From assembly GCA_029961685.1 (NCBI GenBank), contig JARWKL010000012.1, forward strand, positions 16,911,227 to 16,975,226: a stretch of 64,000 bases of DNA. The letters run 5' to 3'. This document shows, in pieces, positions 1 through 10,602 of the stretch. Every line of letters begins with the position of its first letter. Within the stretch, counting starts at the first letter, position 1. A program made the translations under genes and the position numbers. Source of the DNA: Aristolochia californica (taxonomy: Eukaryota; Streptophyta; Magnoliopsida; Piperales; Aristolochiaceae). The notes beneath the pieces are model-generated. The model did not search any database, was not told the DNA's origin, and was given only the letters and a program-made list of their open reading frames with translations.

Positions 1-326
1 ACTCATTCTACCACCTCTATTTTCAACCCCTCTCATAGTTTGACCCCCTCTCATATTTCTGCCCTGTCCTCGGGTTGAGGAAGATGTTCCCCGATTGCGA
101 GAGAACATCACCGATGGAGCATCAATAGGAGAAGGAGGGATGGATCCGGTATCCGAAGTAATGTCGCACTAATATCATCGAAGGATGGAAGAGCAGAAGA
201 ACTTAGAAGCTAAGTTTTGGCCATCTCAAGGTATGGTTTAATATTCAATAAGCAAATGGCTGCTGCCAAAGCTTCTCTTTGTCGTTCTTGAACGGAAATA
301 TCAGTGGAATATGGCTGAGCTAGTTT

Positions 327-752
327 TCATTCTTGAAGAAGACCTCGAAACCATGCCAAAAATTCGTGAATATTATCTCCATGTTTCGTATGCAGCATGT
401 TTTGTAAGACATCACATATTTTTTGTAATGAAGCAGTGCTTGAGTAAAGTTTGGCACAAGTGTCCCATATGTTCTTGGCGGTTTCCAAGTGGACCACATT
501 GTTGGTCACCTGTTCTTCCATGCTATTAATGAGCCAACTTATCACCATGTTATCATCCTTAACCCACTTGTGGTAGGACGCGTCTTCTTCATCAATCGGA
601 GGAGGAAAGTTAACAACGTGGCTCAAGAGGTCACGAGTAATAAGAACCCTCCGAACCGATTGTGACCAGCTCATATAATTGGAGAGACCTCTAAGTGGAA
701 TTGTAGTAATATGGACTATATCACTCTTATTACTATTGTATCCAATCTCCAT
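327..752 (-). pseudogene. Copia gag fragment (Cop1)
   Basis: An open stretch of 141 codons starting near 752 encodes the N-terminal part of a Copia Gag, the capsid protein that packages element RNA in cytoplasmic particles. Recognisable family features are the SNYMSWSQSVRR motif, the ISWLINSMEE segment and the NIWDTCAKLYS segment of the UBN2/retrotrans-gag fold. The same protein begins the gags of CopG (near 9535) and CopK (29727). Homology continues to position 1 in other frames, so the gag is frameshifted after about residue 140. No zinc knuckle is reached in the window. This is a decayed element gene and not a host gene. Confidence 0.85.
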
Positions 753-1658
753 GATGAGGTAAGTAAAATATAGAGGTCAAGGGAAAATGCCTTCTTCAAA
801 GAACAATTACTCAATGTAATTTGAAAAACCCATAGACCAAATCAGTCCCCAACAAAAGAGAACAAGAACCAATTTCTTTCATGAGGGCAAGCACCAGATT
901 ATCAACAAATTTGTGCCTTTAGAAAGTGATAATAACATCCAGCCATCACTCAACTTCTCTTGTATTCATAAGAACAAAGAGAAGAAAGTAGATGCAACCG
1001 ATTAGGCCTTAATCCAAACTCTAACACAAACGAGCAATAGACAAAAATTTAGAGAAGATTTAACGGCAAACTAAGACACTTGGAAGAGATTTATCTTCAG
1101 CTCATGGGAGACTTCAACGTAAAAAAAAATTCAATTGTTGAAGTTAAAAAAAATGGAACTACAAAGGGTGAATGACTGTTGGAATTTCTTCAAACATATA
1201 ATGGGCATCCAACAACATAACACAAACCCATGAGCAACTTTAAGTAGGAGAAGATACAACAACATGTGCTGGGATTCTACCTCAAATGAGATGGATCCAA
1301 ATTACATAAAGGTAATTGAATTTCACCCATCAATCATAATAAGATGCAAACAACAAATGATCTTGATCACTCTTGTAATTGATTTACAAGGAGTCAAGAT
1401 TATAACATCAATTTAGTCATAGAAATAAATCTTTACAACATATAAAGATTTATCTTGACTTGATGTGACTCAAAATTCAAGAAGTAAAGAAAAACAGTAA
1501 AAAAGAGTATGTAAATAAGAAAAGGAAACAAAAAAAAACATAAATAAGAAGAGCATGAACTTATCTCTTCATGACTGAACTCCTTTTACAACTTCTTGAA
1601 CAAATTTTATAATAACTCCATGAAGAGAGATCCTAAACTCCTTACTCTAATACCATGT

Positions 1659-1872
1659 TACTAACCATTGCGCCAAAAGATCGACCTTTTAGCGAAGGCG
1701 TAACTTGCTAATTAAAGACAGGCCCATTCCAACACTCTGCACGGGGAACACCCATGTACAAATGCAAATGCAAAATCCCACCTATACGGGGATGGCCAAA
1801 GACAAAGTCCCACCTATGCGGGGACGGAACAAATGGGGGAGCGGGACTCGAATTTGAGACCAACCTGCCCTG
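1659..1872 (-). repeat. tRNA-like (SINE-type) segment inserted at the Cop1 primer site
   Basis: A 214-base insert interrupts the junction of leader and primer site. It is flanked by direct repeats ATACCATGT at 1650-1658 and 1873-1881. On the minus strand it ends with GGCGCAATGGTTAG, like a pol III A box, and begins with AAATTCGAGTCCC, like a B box. The two boxes are in the wrong order unless the insert is read through the flanking repeat. That suggests a SINE head that itself contains an ATGGTATCAG stretch and joined Cop1 by homology with the primer site. The body has two copies of a GGTGGGA-containing motif. Confidence 0.45.
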
Positions 1873-1878
1873 ATACCA
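1868..1878 (-). other. Primer-binding site of Cop1
   Basis: The minus strand reads TGGTATCAGGG directly after the LTR end. It is complementary to the 3' end of plant initiator tRNA-Met, with one change from the TGGTATCAGAGC seen in the other elements here. Confidence 0.8.
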
Positions 1879-2272
1879 TGTAGAATTTAGGATCTCATTA
1901 AAGGAAGTTTAGATCAACAAGAAAGAAGAAGAAGAAGAAGAAGAGAGAAGAAGAGGAGAAGAAGAAGAACGTGGAAGGAGAGAGTTTGGATTAAGGGAGA
2001 AAAGGGTTGCGTCAGAAAGAAAAATGAGGGTTGGACGAATTTGTGGAAAGAGAGGAGAGTGTTTCAATGCCCTACCTCTTAGCCAATGCCTTTATTTATA
2101 GTTTTAAAATGCCCTTAGGGATACAACTTGATAAAACAAAAGACATAAAAGGAACACATATTTACACTTCTATGCCATATTTAATGAAAGTACCATATTT
2201 TACACATATGCCACTCCTTTGACATGTGGGCTTCTTGTCTTGAGTTCATGGGCTTGAGCCCATCTTCCAACA
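1879..2272 (-). repeat. 5' LTR of Cop1
   Basis: The 394-base LTR is bounded by TG...CA on either strand. The primer-site end is shared with the LTRs of CopG, CopK and CopM (TGTAGAATTTAGGATC on the plus strand). The far end carries the GGGCTTGAGCCCATCTTCCAACA-type terminus seen in several families here. Confidence 0.85.
1921..1972. repeat. GAA-rich purine microsatellite in the Cop1 LTR
   Basis: About 50 bases of almost pure purine (GAAGAA repeats) lie inside the LTR. Homologous purine tracts occur in the CopG LTR (near 10645) and, as CTCTCT, in the CopK LTR (near 28460), so the tract is a family feature of the transcribed LTR. Confidence 0.8.
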
Positions 2273-3276
2273 TGAAGAATAGAAAATCATGCAACCAAAT
2301 TAATACAAGTATTGATTTTGATAAAGTTGCTTGGAAGATTGGGAATACTCTTAAGTGTGAAGATTTTAGAGATAATGGTGGGGCTGGTAGGCACGCAGGA
2401 AAGGGAAAAGTTAAACAAAATAGGAAAAGGGGAATCCAATCAGATGATTCCAACCCAAAATCCATGTGGGTTTGTTTACAGTGTGGCCATGTGGCTTGTG
2501 GTGGGCCAGTGAGTGATAGGGTACCCAAAAGCCATGCTCTTCAACATACTCGACGCACTCAACATCCATGTGTAATTCAATTCGATAATTCACTTCTTTG
2601 TTGGTGCTTCTCGTGCAACTCACAGGCTCATGTACATTCTGATGGAATCAATGAAGAAACGGATGGTCGTTTATCAAAAGTTAAAAATTTGATCAAGGAG
2701 CAGCTGGACATGTTTGGCTAGGTGGATGTTGAAGATGATTATGTGAGCAGTAGTTTGGAAAATAAGGGACTAGCAAAGTTAGAGGCTTCTGTTTTGGATA
2801 TGAAAGGTTATAAAGTGCAAGGTTTGGTTAATCTTGGGAATACTTGCTTCTTTAACTCGATCATGCAGAACATCCTTTCTATGAAAGTTTTGCGGAACTA
2901 CTTCTCAAATTTGAACATTTCTGTTGGACCCCTCACCATGGCCTTGAAGAAGCTTTTCTGTGAAACTGGCTCCGAAGTGGATTCAAGGAGCAGCTTGAAT
3001 CCTAAAAACATTTTTGTGTGCATTTGTTCTAAAACTCCTCAATTTAGAGGATACCAACAATAGGACAGCCATGAGTTGTTTCGCTACTTACTTGATGGTT
3101 TATACATTGAAGAAGTAAATGCTTGGAAATCGGCTTCATCTGATGATGAAGAGGTTAATTCGAAAGTGGATCCTACTTTTGTAGACTTGGTTTTTGGTGG
3201 TCAGATCTCTAGTACTGTTTTCTGTATGGAATGTGGGCACACTTCAATAGTCTATGAGCCATTTTTAGACATTGAA
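2273..3276 (+). pseudogene. Captured ubiquitin-specific protease fragment (UBP1/2-like)
   Basis: Translation from about 2280 gives a ZnF-UBP domain (CLQCGHVACGG, then the HALQHTRRTQHPC histidines and CWFSC-like cysteines). After a TAG at 2719 it continues in the same frame with the USP catalytic Cys box GLVNLGNTCFFNS, a [19 protein letters not shown] segment and FCMECGHTS. The domain order matches plant ubiquitin-specific proteases that carry a zinc finger and remove ubiquitin from conjugates. The catalytic His box is absent. In-frame stops at 2719 and 3061 and the lack of introns show a decayed cDNA-derived copy. It joins calnexin sequence directly after FLDIE near 3276. Confidence 0.85.
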
Positions 3277-3780
3277 GCTAAGAGGCCCAAAGATTGGGAT
3301 GCTGATGAGGATGGTGCATGGGAGGCACCGAAGATTGATAATCCTAAGTGTGAGTCAGCTCCTGGGTGTGGTGAGTGGAAAAGACCTATGATGAGAAACC
3401 CGGTTTACAAGGATAAATGGAATGCACCATTGATTGATAACCCTAACAATAAGGGTATCTGGAAGCCAAGGCAGATTCCTAACCCTAAGTACTTCGAGCT
3501 TGATAAACCTGAATTTGAGCCCATTGCAGCTATTGGAATGGAGATATGAACGATGCAGGATGGGGTACTTTTTGCCATTATTTTGATAGCTAGGGATGAG
3601 GAGACTGCATAATCTATCAGGGTGATTGCATGGAAACCTAAGTTTGAATAGGAGAAGGAAACGCAGCCGAAAGAGGAAGTTGCAGCATCTGGTGGACTTT
3701 CTGGTGTTCCTACGAAGGTCTTTGATGTGATATACCGGATTCCAGATATTCCTTTTTTCGCAGCATATAAGTTCAAGATG
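3277..3780 (+). pseudogene. CNX: Captured calnexin fragment
   Basis: The frame continues from the protease piece into the P-domain repeats of calnexin, the ER membrane lectin chaperone: [41 protein letters not shown] and [11 protein letters not shown]. The [11 protein letters not shown] and TMQDG segments of the C-terminal lectin strand follow. A stop at about 3547 (TGA in place of the expected Trp codon), a later stop near 3612 and another near 3648 break it. The KVFDVIYRIPDIP stretch near 3718-3756 may be the downstream calnexin region. It has no signal peptide or N-terminal lectin part. Absence of introns across a multi-exon gene implies an mRNA source. Confidence 0.85.
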
Positions 3781-3944
3781 AAATTGAGAAGGAAGATGCT
3801 TCGGGCCCACAACCAAGGAGGGCAAGAAGGGAAACATAAAACTACAAGTGGGAGATCCAAAATTTTGACAAGAGTTGGTTACGTCGTTTAAAAAAAAAAA
3901 CTGGCTTCTCTGGGTGGATGCTCTAGTTTTGTTGCCCAGAGGGC

Positions 3945-4052
3945 TGACACAGATACCGCATTTGACACTTGTGAATGGATAGAGACATCGACACGGGCAA
4001 GCAGACCGACCTTCGAGCTTGAGGACAAGCTCGTTCTTTCAGGGGAGTGTAA
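3945..4052 (+). pseudogene. Relic of chromovirus pol C-terminus plus polypurine tract
   Basis: In one frame this reads TDTAFDTCEWIETS and then PTFELEDKLVLSGE. It aligns with the end of the GypA pol in this window ([16 protein letters not shown], then [14 protein letters not shown]), which lies after its chromodomain. The AGGGGAGTG at 4041-4049 is the likely polypurine tract priming plus-strand synthesis just before the LTR. The same relic closes Pack-B and Pack-D and ties the Pack family to Ty3/Gypsy. Confidence 0.75.
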
Positions 4053-4389
4053 TGTTATGCACACAATAACATTATTATTTTAATTTATTTTCTTTAATTT
4101 ACTTTATTTATTTTAGTTTTAGGTCACAGGGGTATTTTTGGAATATTTTATTTATAGGGGTATTTTTGTTATATTTTATCTTAAACCCTAACAGGGTGAA
4201 CCCTATTTAAGGGGTAAGAGTAATGAGAAAGACAAGCATTGATTTTAGGTTAATTTTAGGTTAAGCAGGTTTGGAGCTCTCCTTACGAGTTCTAGGGTTT
4301 TCAAGCGTCCCTTTGGCTTGATCTTCATTTTCTCTTCTTTCTCCCTACGAATCCCTACGGATCCATGTGTCAGATCCGGGACCGTAATA
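4053..4389 (+). repeat. 3' LTR of Pack-A
   Basis: 337 bases from TGTTATGCACAC to GGGACCGTAATA (expected end TAACA). It contains the conserved CCCTATTTAAGGGG TATA region at 4201-4214. It is highly similar to six other LTRs at 13737, 17645, 42222, 44160, 49777 and 53021. Confidence 0.9.
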
Positions 4390-4709
4390 CCAAACTCTAA
4401 CACTTAAAGATAAGTCATAACCTTATTAAATAACCCAATATAAATAGAAGACTAACATGACTAAAACACCTCTTAACTGAAACTCTTCTATGAAACCTGC
4501 TTCCATAATAATTATGGTTTTGTAAGACTTCTTATTGTGCAAGACTCCTCATTGTGTAAGACTTCTCATGTCACCACACGTGGTCATGGTGGGACCCACC
4601 AGTTCGTGATCATGGTGGATCCATATCTTATGGGCTTCGGCCCATCTTTCAACACTCTTGAATATGTGGGCCTTCCTTGGTTGTGTGGTCTTGGGCTCAT
4701 CTTCCAACA
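4390..4709 (-). repeat. LTR remnant (E-type) that hosted Pack-A
   Basis: The right-hand part of a minus-strand LTR resembles the LTRs of LARD-E elements (CTAACACTTAAAGATAAGTC). It ends in CATCTTCCAACA at 4709 and abuts the CopF gag without an internal region. Its other part should lie left of Pack-A outside the window. Confidence 0.7.
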
Positions 4710-5674
4710 TCCATTAGCAAGATACACCTTCCCATGATCTCCAACAACATAATTCTTTGTGATCTCACGATAGGCGGTGGTGTGAAAAGAAGCTCCTGAA
4801 TTTAACACCCATGAGTCAATAGGGCTATCAACTGACAAGAGTAAAGTATCTTGTACCTCTTCAGTCACCACATTTACAGCTTCATTTTTCTTTTCATCCT
4901 TCTTCGGTGCTCTGTAGTTCTTCTTTATGTGACCAGACTTGCCACAATTCCAGCATTCCACATTCCTTCCGAATTTAGACTTGCTTCTACCATTCCTTGA
5001 CTTTCCTCTACCATTGCCCTTGTTGGAATTTCTCTTGAAGTTCTTGCCCCTAGTATCGACACTTAGGGTAGAATTAGATGTCGACGATTCTCCGGAGTCT
5101 TTTCTACGAACTTCCTCCATGAGAATAGTATCCCGAACATCATTAAAGATCAACTTCCCATTGCCTACAGAATTTATAACCACAACCCTCATAGGCTCTG
5201 AAAAATTTGGCAGAGACGCCAAAAGAATTAAAGCACAACCTCATTATCAAATTTAATTTGAACGGATGTCAATTCATTGACAATGGTGCTAAACTCATTC
5301 AAATGCAATGCAACTGACGTATTTTCTATCATCTTTAAATTGAAGAGTTTTTTCATGAGATGTACCTTATTATCTACAAAAGGTTTCTCATATATGTCGG
5401 ATAGAATCTTCATCATCCCCGCTGTTGTTTTCTCCAACGCCAAGTTGTGAACAACGTTCTTTGATAGTGTTAATGGGACTACTCCCAACACTTATCTATT
5501 GAGGAGATTCCACTCATTATCTTTCATACCTTTTGATTTCATATCCAGAAGTGGTGCATTCAACTTTTTACTGTAAAGATAATCTTCAATTTGCATCCTC
5601 CAGAATACAAAATCCATACCATCAAACTTGTTGATCCCTAGTGTTGATCCTTCACTGCTAGCCATTGTTCTCAA
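4710..5674 (-). pseudogene. Copia gag-protease fragment (CopF)
   Basis: The reading frame starts near 5674-5665 (a plausible start gives MASSEGSTLG) with a typical gag N-terminus: FDGMDFVFWRMQIEDYL. A stop follows near 5493, then more gag (LNEFSTIVNEL) and a frame change near 5225. Next come the CCHC zinc knuckle CWNCGKSGHIKKNY (His present, last Cys replaced by Tyr) and the protease entry SWVLNSGASFHTT, where the catalytic Asp of D-S-G is Asn. Retropepsin and nucleocapsid are therefore both damaged. Coding is lost at 4709, where the frame runs into LTR sequence. Confidence 0.85.
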
Positions 5675-5686
5675 TCACAAAATAAA

Positions 5687-5698
5687 GCTCTGATACCA
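5687..5698 (-). other. Primer-binding site of CopF
   Basis: The minus strand has TGGTATCAGAGC two bases downstream of the LTR end, a perfect match to the initiator tRNA-Met primer. Confidence 0.85.
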
Positions 5699-5700
5699 CT

Positions 5701-6100
5701 TGTTAGAAATTAGACGCCCTAATTCCAAACTAATGAGAGCAATAATAATAAACGCAGAAGAAGGGAAAAAACAAGCACAAAAAAGCACAACCAGATTTAT
5801 ACAGGTTCATCTCAAGGTGAGACTATGTCCTATCTTCTGCCGCTACAGTAATCCACTATGAAGATGAAATAGTTTACTAGAGAGATCTCACGCTTACAAG
5901 TGTTTCTCTCTAACCTCTCGGGCTGCAACTCAAGATACTCCTCGAATGAAGATGATCAAACCCTAATAGCGGCGTCCCACAATTATAAAGAGAAAATTAG
6001 GACGACCGTGATACAAGAGTAAAATTTTGAAACTATCCTTAATGAAACACCATTCAATATATCATGGACCAGGCGGGGGCTTCATCTCCACAACTTAACA
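5701..6100 (-). repeat. 5' LTR of CopF
   Basis: 400 bases, from TGTTAGAAATTAGACG at 5701 to CAACTTAACA at 6100 on the plus strand. There is no second copy in the window. It is followed at once by CopG RNase H-linker sequence. Confidence 0.8.
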
Positions 6101-6939
6101 GATAAGTTTGCCCACAAGTATTTGATATTTTCCAATATCAATATCTTCTCAAGAACTTGCACATAATTTTACATTCGCATCCATAGGTGTGCTAGCTGAG
6201 CGACACCCCATCATTCTCGTTTCTTCGAGGAGATCCAAGACATACTTTCTCTGAGATAATATTATCCCATGGAATGAAGAACTTCTATGCCCAAAAAAAT
6301 TTTAGAAGTCCACGATCTTTAGTTATAAATTCATGACATATCATGTTTTTTACTCTTTGTATGCTATGTGTATCATTGCCGATTAAGACAATATCATCAA
6401 CATACATAGCCAATAGTACCTTTCCTTTTGAGGTACCTTTATAAAATACAGAATGATCTAATGAGCGCCGATTAAATCCAAACTGTAGTAGTGCTTGGCT
6501 AAATTTATCAAATCAGGCTCAAGGGGACTATTTAAACCCATATAAGGATTTCTTTAAGTGGCACAGACTCCCCCTCAACCACATAACTAGGTGGTTGAAT
6601 CATATAAATTTTCTTGCGTATATCACCATTTAAGAAAGTATTTTTTACATCGAGTTGATAGATGGGCCATGAAGAGTGAGCTGCAAGTGATAAAAGGATA
6701 CGTACCGAATTTAACTTGGCAATAGGAGAGAAGGTCTCCTCATAGTCCACTCCAAAACATTGAGTGTACCCTTTAGTGATGAGGTGGGCCTTAAGGTGAG
6801 TAATGGACCCATCTAGATTATGTTTGATAGAAAACACCCATTTACAACGTAGTAGTTTCATACCTGTTGGAAGTGGTGCTAAGTCCCATGTCTGATTTTT
6901 ATATAAGGCTTGCATTTCCTCATCCATATCCGCCTTCAA
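6101..6939 (-). pseudogene. Copia reverse transcriptase (CopG)
   Basis: The frame 6939-6532 gives the start of RT: MDEEMQALYKNQTW, CKWVFSIKHN, GVDYEETFSPIAK and YQLDVKNTFLNGD. After a break near 6530, the rest continues to 6101 with the catalytic AMYVDDIVLIG motif near 6394-6405. Both Asp residues of YVDD are intact. This enzyme would copy element RNA into DNA in cytoplasmic particles. The GLKQSPRAWF region is deleted or garbled at 6520-6535. RNase H is missing because CopF inserted at 6100. Confidence 0.85.
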
Positions 6940-8232
6940 TCCTGAATGTTGCTGGGCCTCCTGATAGGTCTATGGAATATAGGTGGAAGAAAGAGATTCA
7001 AGGAACTAAGAACATGTGGAAGACAAATGATGGTGAGACATAAAGTTGGATATAGGATGAGTAGTACAAAAACGACGTTCTTTTCATAGAGCAATAGGTC
7101 GAGTATCAAACTATGAACCAAATGGAATAGAGGAATGATTTACCTCAACAGGATCCAAAAATTCCATAGGTGAGGTGTCGGCTGGTGCTTCGGGGGGGGG
7201 AGGTGTGGGAGGACAATGGCATTAAAGGGCACAAAAGGACAAGAAGTGGTAGGAGGGAATGACAAACCTAGAGGAGCATCATTCGAGGAATAGAATGAGG
7301 TGTCCTAAACAAAAGGTCACATCTCGAGATACAAGTAACCTCCGAAGTGTAGGATTGTAACAGACATAACCTTTTTGGGTGTGACAGTAACCCATAAAAA
7401 TACACTTCATAGAATGAGGAGCAAATTTACTTTTCTGAGGAGATGTGATATGACCGAAACATGCACAACCAAAAATTTTTACACGAAGAGAAAATGGGTT
7501 TCGCTAGGAAATAATACAAAATATGGAGTCTTATGACCAAGTACAGATGAAGGTAGCCTATTGATAAGAAACAATGTTGTAAGTATGGCATGAGGCCAAT
7601 AAAAGTGAGGTACCTTTCATGGAGTAGAGGAGTCCCCAAGCAACAACAAGGAGATGACGGTTCTTTCTTTCAGTAACACCATTCTTTTGAGGTGTGTAGT
7701 CATAAGATGCTTGATGGATAAGGCCATTACCTTCCCAAAAGGATTTAAACTCTCTAAACAAGTATTCTTTAGCATTATTAGACCTATGGATTTGAATTTT
7801 CTTGTCAAACTTAGGTAATACCATAGCATGAAAGGCCTTAAAGATAGTTATTATTTCAGATCTTTCTTTAAAAAGATATGACCTAGTAACCCTGGTAAAA
7901 TCATCAACAAATGTAACAAAGTATTCAACATGAGAAATATTATAGACACACAAGGGTCCCCATATATCAGAATGTAATAGAGAAAAAGGAGCAACACTTG
8001 TAGTTTTAGACCGAGGAGAATATGTACTCTGTTGGTGTTTGCTCAATTGACAAACCTCACAATTGAAAGTAGATAAAGACTTTAAAGAGGGAAATAAATG
8101 GCAAAGAGAAGGTGTAGATGAATGGCCAAGCCAGTTGTACCAAAGTTGTACCTCAGATGGAGAGGATGAAAGTGCAGCTAACAGAGGTAGGTCGAAGTAA
8201 TACAAGCCCCCTTTTTTTATGGCCACCACCAA
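6940..8232 (-). pseudogene. Copia integrase (CopG)
   Basis: The 8232-7558 frame (224 codons) shows the HHCC zinc domain (WLGHSSTPSLCH, then CEVCQLSKHQQSTYS) and the catalytic core start HSDIWGPL. FVDDFTR, then RSNNAKEY and TPQKNGVTERKNRHL follow. The second catalytic Asp, normally in RSDNAKEY, is Asn. The frame then breaks, and the C-terminal linker with RDV-type sequence is scattered through 7557-6940, which includes a G9 run near 7193. A non-functional integrase is expected. Confidence 0.85.
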
Positions 8233-8331
8233 TCACCCACTTTGTCATGAGATCCTAAAATACACAAGAAGAGGGTGAGAAGGTGATAGAGCAATTTAGA
8301 TGTTTTGCAAGTTGACTTACAGAGAGTAATT

Positions 8332-9535
8332 TTAAAGGGAATTGAAGAACAAATAAAACATCTTTAAATGGGATAGATGGTGTAATAGAAGATGGTCCCT
8401 TGCCAGTATTTTGGTTTGGGTGCCATTAGCAATAGTAAAAAATTTATTTGGAATACACGGAGATAAAGAATTGAGCATGTGTTTGTTACCTGAGAGATGT
8501 TCGGAGGCCCTAGAATCTATTATCAAAGATGAAGAGGAGGAAGAGGAAAAAAGCATACCTGAAGCAATCATGGTAGCAGCCATGGGTAAAGGTGTAAGGG
8601 AAGACTCCATATGTGAATTCATTTTCTGAAATGTGTCATAGTCGTAACGAGTGAGAGTCATCTTCCTGGTTTGTGAATCAACCATATCTTCCCGCTTATC
8701 AATTTTAACGAAGGCTGGAGTAGTTGGACCCATTCTAGTTTGCTATGAAGCTTCCAACAATTTTCTACAAAGTGGTTCTGACCACCACAATAGGTGCATA
8801 TTTGAGACTCTGTGCGGCAATGGGTAGGACTGGTTCTACCACCTCTAGTGCGGCCTCTAAAATTTGGACAAGGATTTACCTCTATTATCGGAGTACATAG
8901 TTGATGGAGCATCTTTATGTGAGTTAAGAGATGGATCAGGGATGCGCAGCAATGTGGCACTTATTTCATCAAAGGATGGAAGTATGGAGGAGTTAAGAAG
9001 TTGAGTCTTAGCAATTCAAGGTAGGGCTTGTTAGATAAATTGTTGTTGCTAACGCTTCCCTTTACCTTGCTTGAACTGCAATATCGGTGGAGTATGGTTG
9101 AGTGATCTTCCACTCTTGAAGGAAACCCCAAAATTGAGCCAAAAATTCATGAATATTGTCCCCTTGCTTAGTATTTAGCATATTTTGAAAGACATCAAAC
9201 TATTTTCTTAAAGAGGTCGTGCTAGAATATAACTTAGCACATGTGTCCCAAATATCTTTGGATGATTCCAAGTGGACAACATTGTTGGCTACATGCTCTT
9301 CCATACTATTAATAAGCCAACTAATAACCAAATTATCATTCTTAACCCAATTGAGGTAGCATAGATCTTCTTTATCAATCGGTGGAGAAGGTTTATTTAA
9401 GTGACCGAGAAGGTCACAAGTAATAAGAACCCTTCATACCGATTGAGACCAACTAAGACAATTTGATAGGCCTCTTAAGGGAACAGTAGTAATTCTGAGT
9501 ATGTCACTCTTACTACTTGTATTTCCAGCATCCAT
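8332..9535 (-). pseudogene. Copia gag and protease (CopG)
   Basis: Gag starts near 9532 (MDAGNTSSKSD) and has the VISWLINSMEEH and IWDTCAKLYSS segments, but stops break it in several places. The segment 8960-8740 holds the CCHC knuckle CTYCGGQNHFVENCWKLH. The 8733-8332 frame has the retropepsin entry LIIDSRASEHLSG, where the expected D-S-G reads D-S-R, followed by IANGTQTK. The order gag, knuckle, protease leads into integrase at 8232. It is the same protein family as the gag of CopK. Confidence 0.85.
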
Positions 9536-10602
9536 CTTGAAGCAAAAAACAGCTTAAAGCACACTCAAGATCAATTATAGAAGATCAAAATTTAAGAGTG
9601 AGTGAAACCAAAGTGGGAAGTCAATTTAAAATCATGCATAAGCTCCCAAATAAGTCAATCCGAATGCCCCAAATAGACCAAATAGGGGAAGATCTTCTAA
9701 AAAAAACCACTAATTCAAACTTGAAGGATCCGTGTACCAAATCAACCACTTGCAAATTGAGATATAGAATCTTATCCACAAGATCAGGCACTAAATCATC
9801 AAAACATTTATGCCTATGTCAAATGGGTCATCATCCATAAATGAACCATATCCTCTTTTATCCTTGAAAAAAATCTCAAAAGGATAGAGCGAAAACTTAT
9901 GCCTTGACCTAAATATCCAAAAATCATGGCTAAAAAACTTTAAGAGCCAGAATTTACTTCCGTTGGGATCCTTTGTAGCAATTAAGGTCTCTTCAACTCA
10001 TAGGATAAATCCAACTTCCAAATAACCAAGTGTTGGAATTCAAGAGAGTAGAGAAGGCAGCAGAATAATAGAGCCATGTAGATGAATTTTCATCTTGTTG
10101 GAATTTAACCATATGTTGATTCACCAGCTAAAAAAGGGACCACATGAGCAGCACCAAGTGTAAGAGGACTTGCAACAACGTGTGTTGGAATTCAAACTCA
10201 TAGGAAATCAAGCCAAGTCACATGTAAGTAACTGAAGCTGAAAACATTTCCATCACATAAGCACCCTCTTCTCAAATCATCAATCTTGATAAAACAATTT
10301 CTAACAACCAATCTTAATCAAACTTGTAATTTAGCAACAAAAGACCAAGATTATAACATCTTCTTAGCACAAGGAATTAACTTTCACAACTTCTCATATG
10401 AAGGTCTTCTTGTCTTGATGTAATCCAGATATCAAAGGCTCAACATATTGCAAATAAAATGTGTAAATAATAACCAAAAATGACTTATTTCTTCATGGTT
10501 GAACTCCTTCCTTCATAAGTAACTTCATTAGGCAGATCTTCATAATAATTTTTTTCATATACTTTACCAAAAGGGGATCCTAAACTCTAGACTCTGATAC
10601 CA
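9536..10602 (-). other. CopG untranslated leader and primer site
   Basis: About 1.07 kb between LTR and gag start has no long ORF. The primer site TGGTATCAGAG is on the minus strand at 10592-10602. The same long leader occurs in Cop1 (770-1650) and CopK (28540-29726), which marks it as a family trait. Confidence 0.75.

Larger units (their letters stand above)
1..2272 (-). mobile_element. Cop1: 5' part of a Ty1/Copia retrotransposon
   Basis: Read on the minus strand this is a 5' LTR (2272 to 1879), a primer-binding site, about 1.1 kb of untranslated leader and then gag, which runs off the left edge. Its LTR and gag match CopG (6.1-11.0 kb), CopK (28.1-31.8 kb) and the LTR of CopM (48.0 kb), so it belongs to that family. 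Its right end lies inside captured gene sequence of Pack-A, so Cop1 inserted after Pack-A and displaced the 5' half of Pack-A beyond the window. Confidence 0.85.
2273..4389 (+). mobile_element. Pack-A: 3' part of a gene-capturing non-autonomous LTR element
   Basis: From left to right this holds ubiquitin-protease sequence, calnexin sequence, a short relic of chromovirus pol with polypurine tract, and a 3' LTR. The 5' half is cut off by Cop1. The 3' LTR and pol relic match Pack-B and Pack-D. No gag or pol ORF is present, so mobility would have needed enzymes in trans. The element sits inside an older LTR that resumes at 4390. Confidence 0.85.
4710..6100 (-). mobile_element. CopF: 5' end of a second Copia family
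   Basis: A 5' LTR (6100-5701), a primer site and gag plus the start of protease read on the minus strand. The rest is cut off by the LTR at 4709. CopF inserted into the RNase H region of CopG. Its LTR and gag are unlike the other Copia elements here. Confidence 0.85.

Noticed and set aside
1868..1878. tRNA genes suggested by repeated GGTATCAGAGC matches
   Set aside because: These are primer-binding sites of retroelements adjacent to LTR ends; no cloverleaf is present.
2224..3549. A functional ubiquitin-specific protease gene
   Set aside because: In-frame stops, no His box, no introns, and direct fusion to calnexin inside an LTR element.
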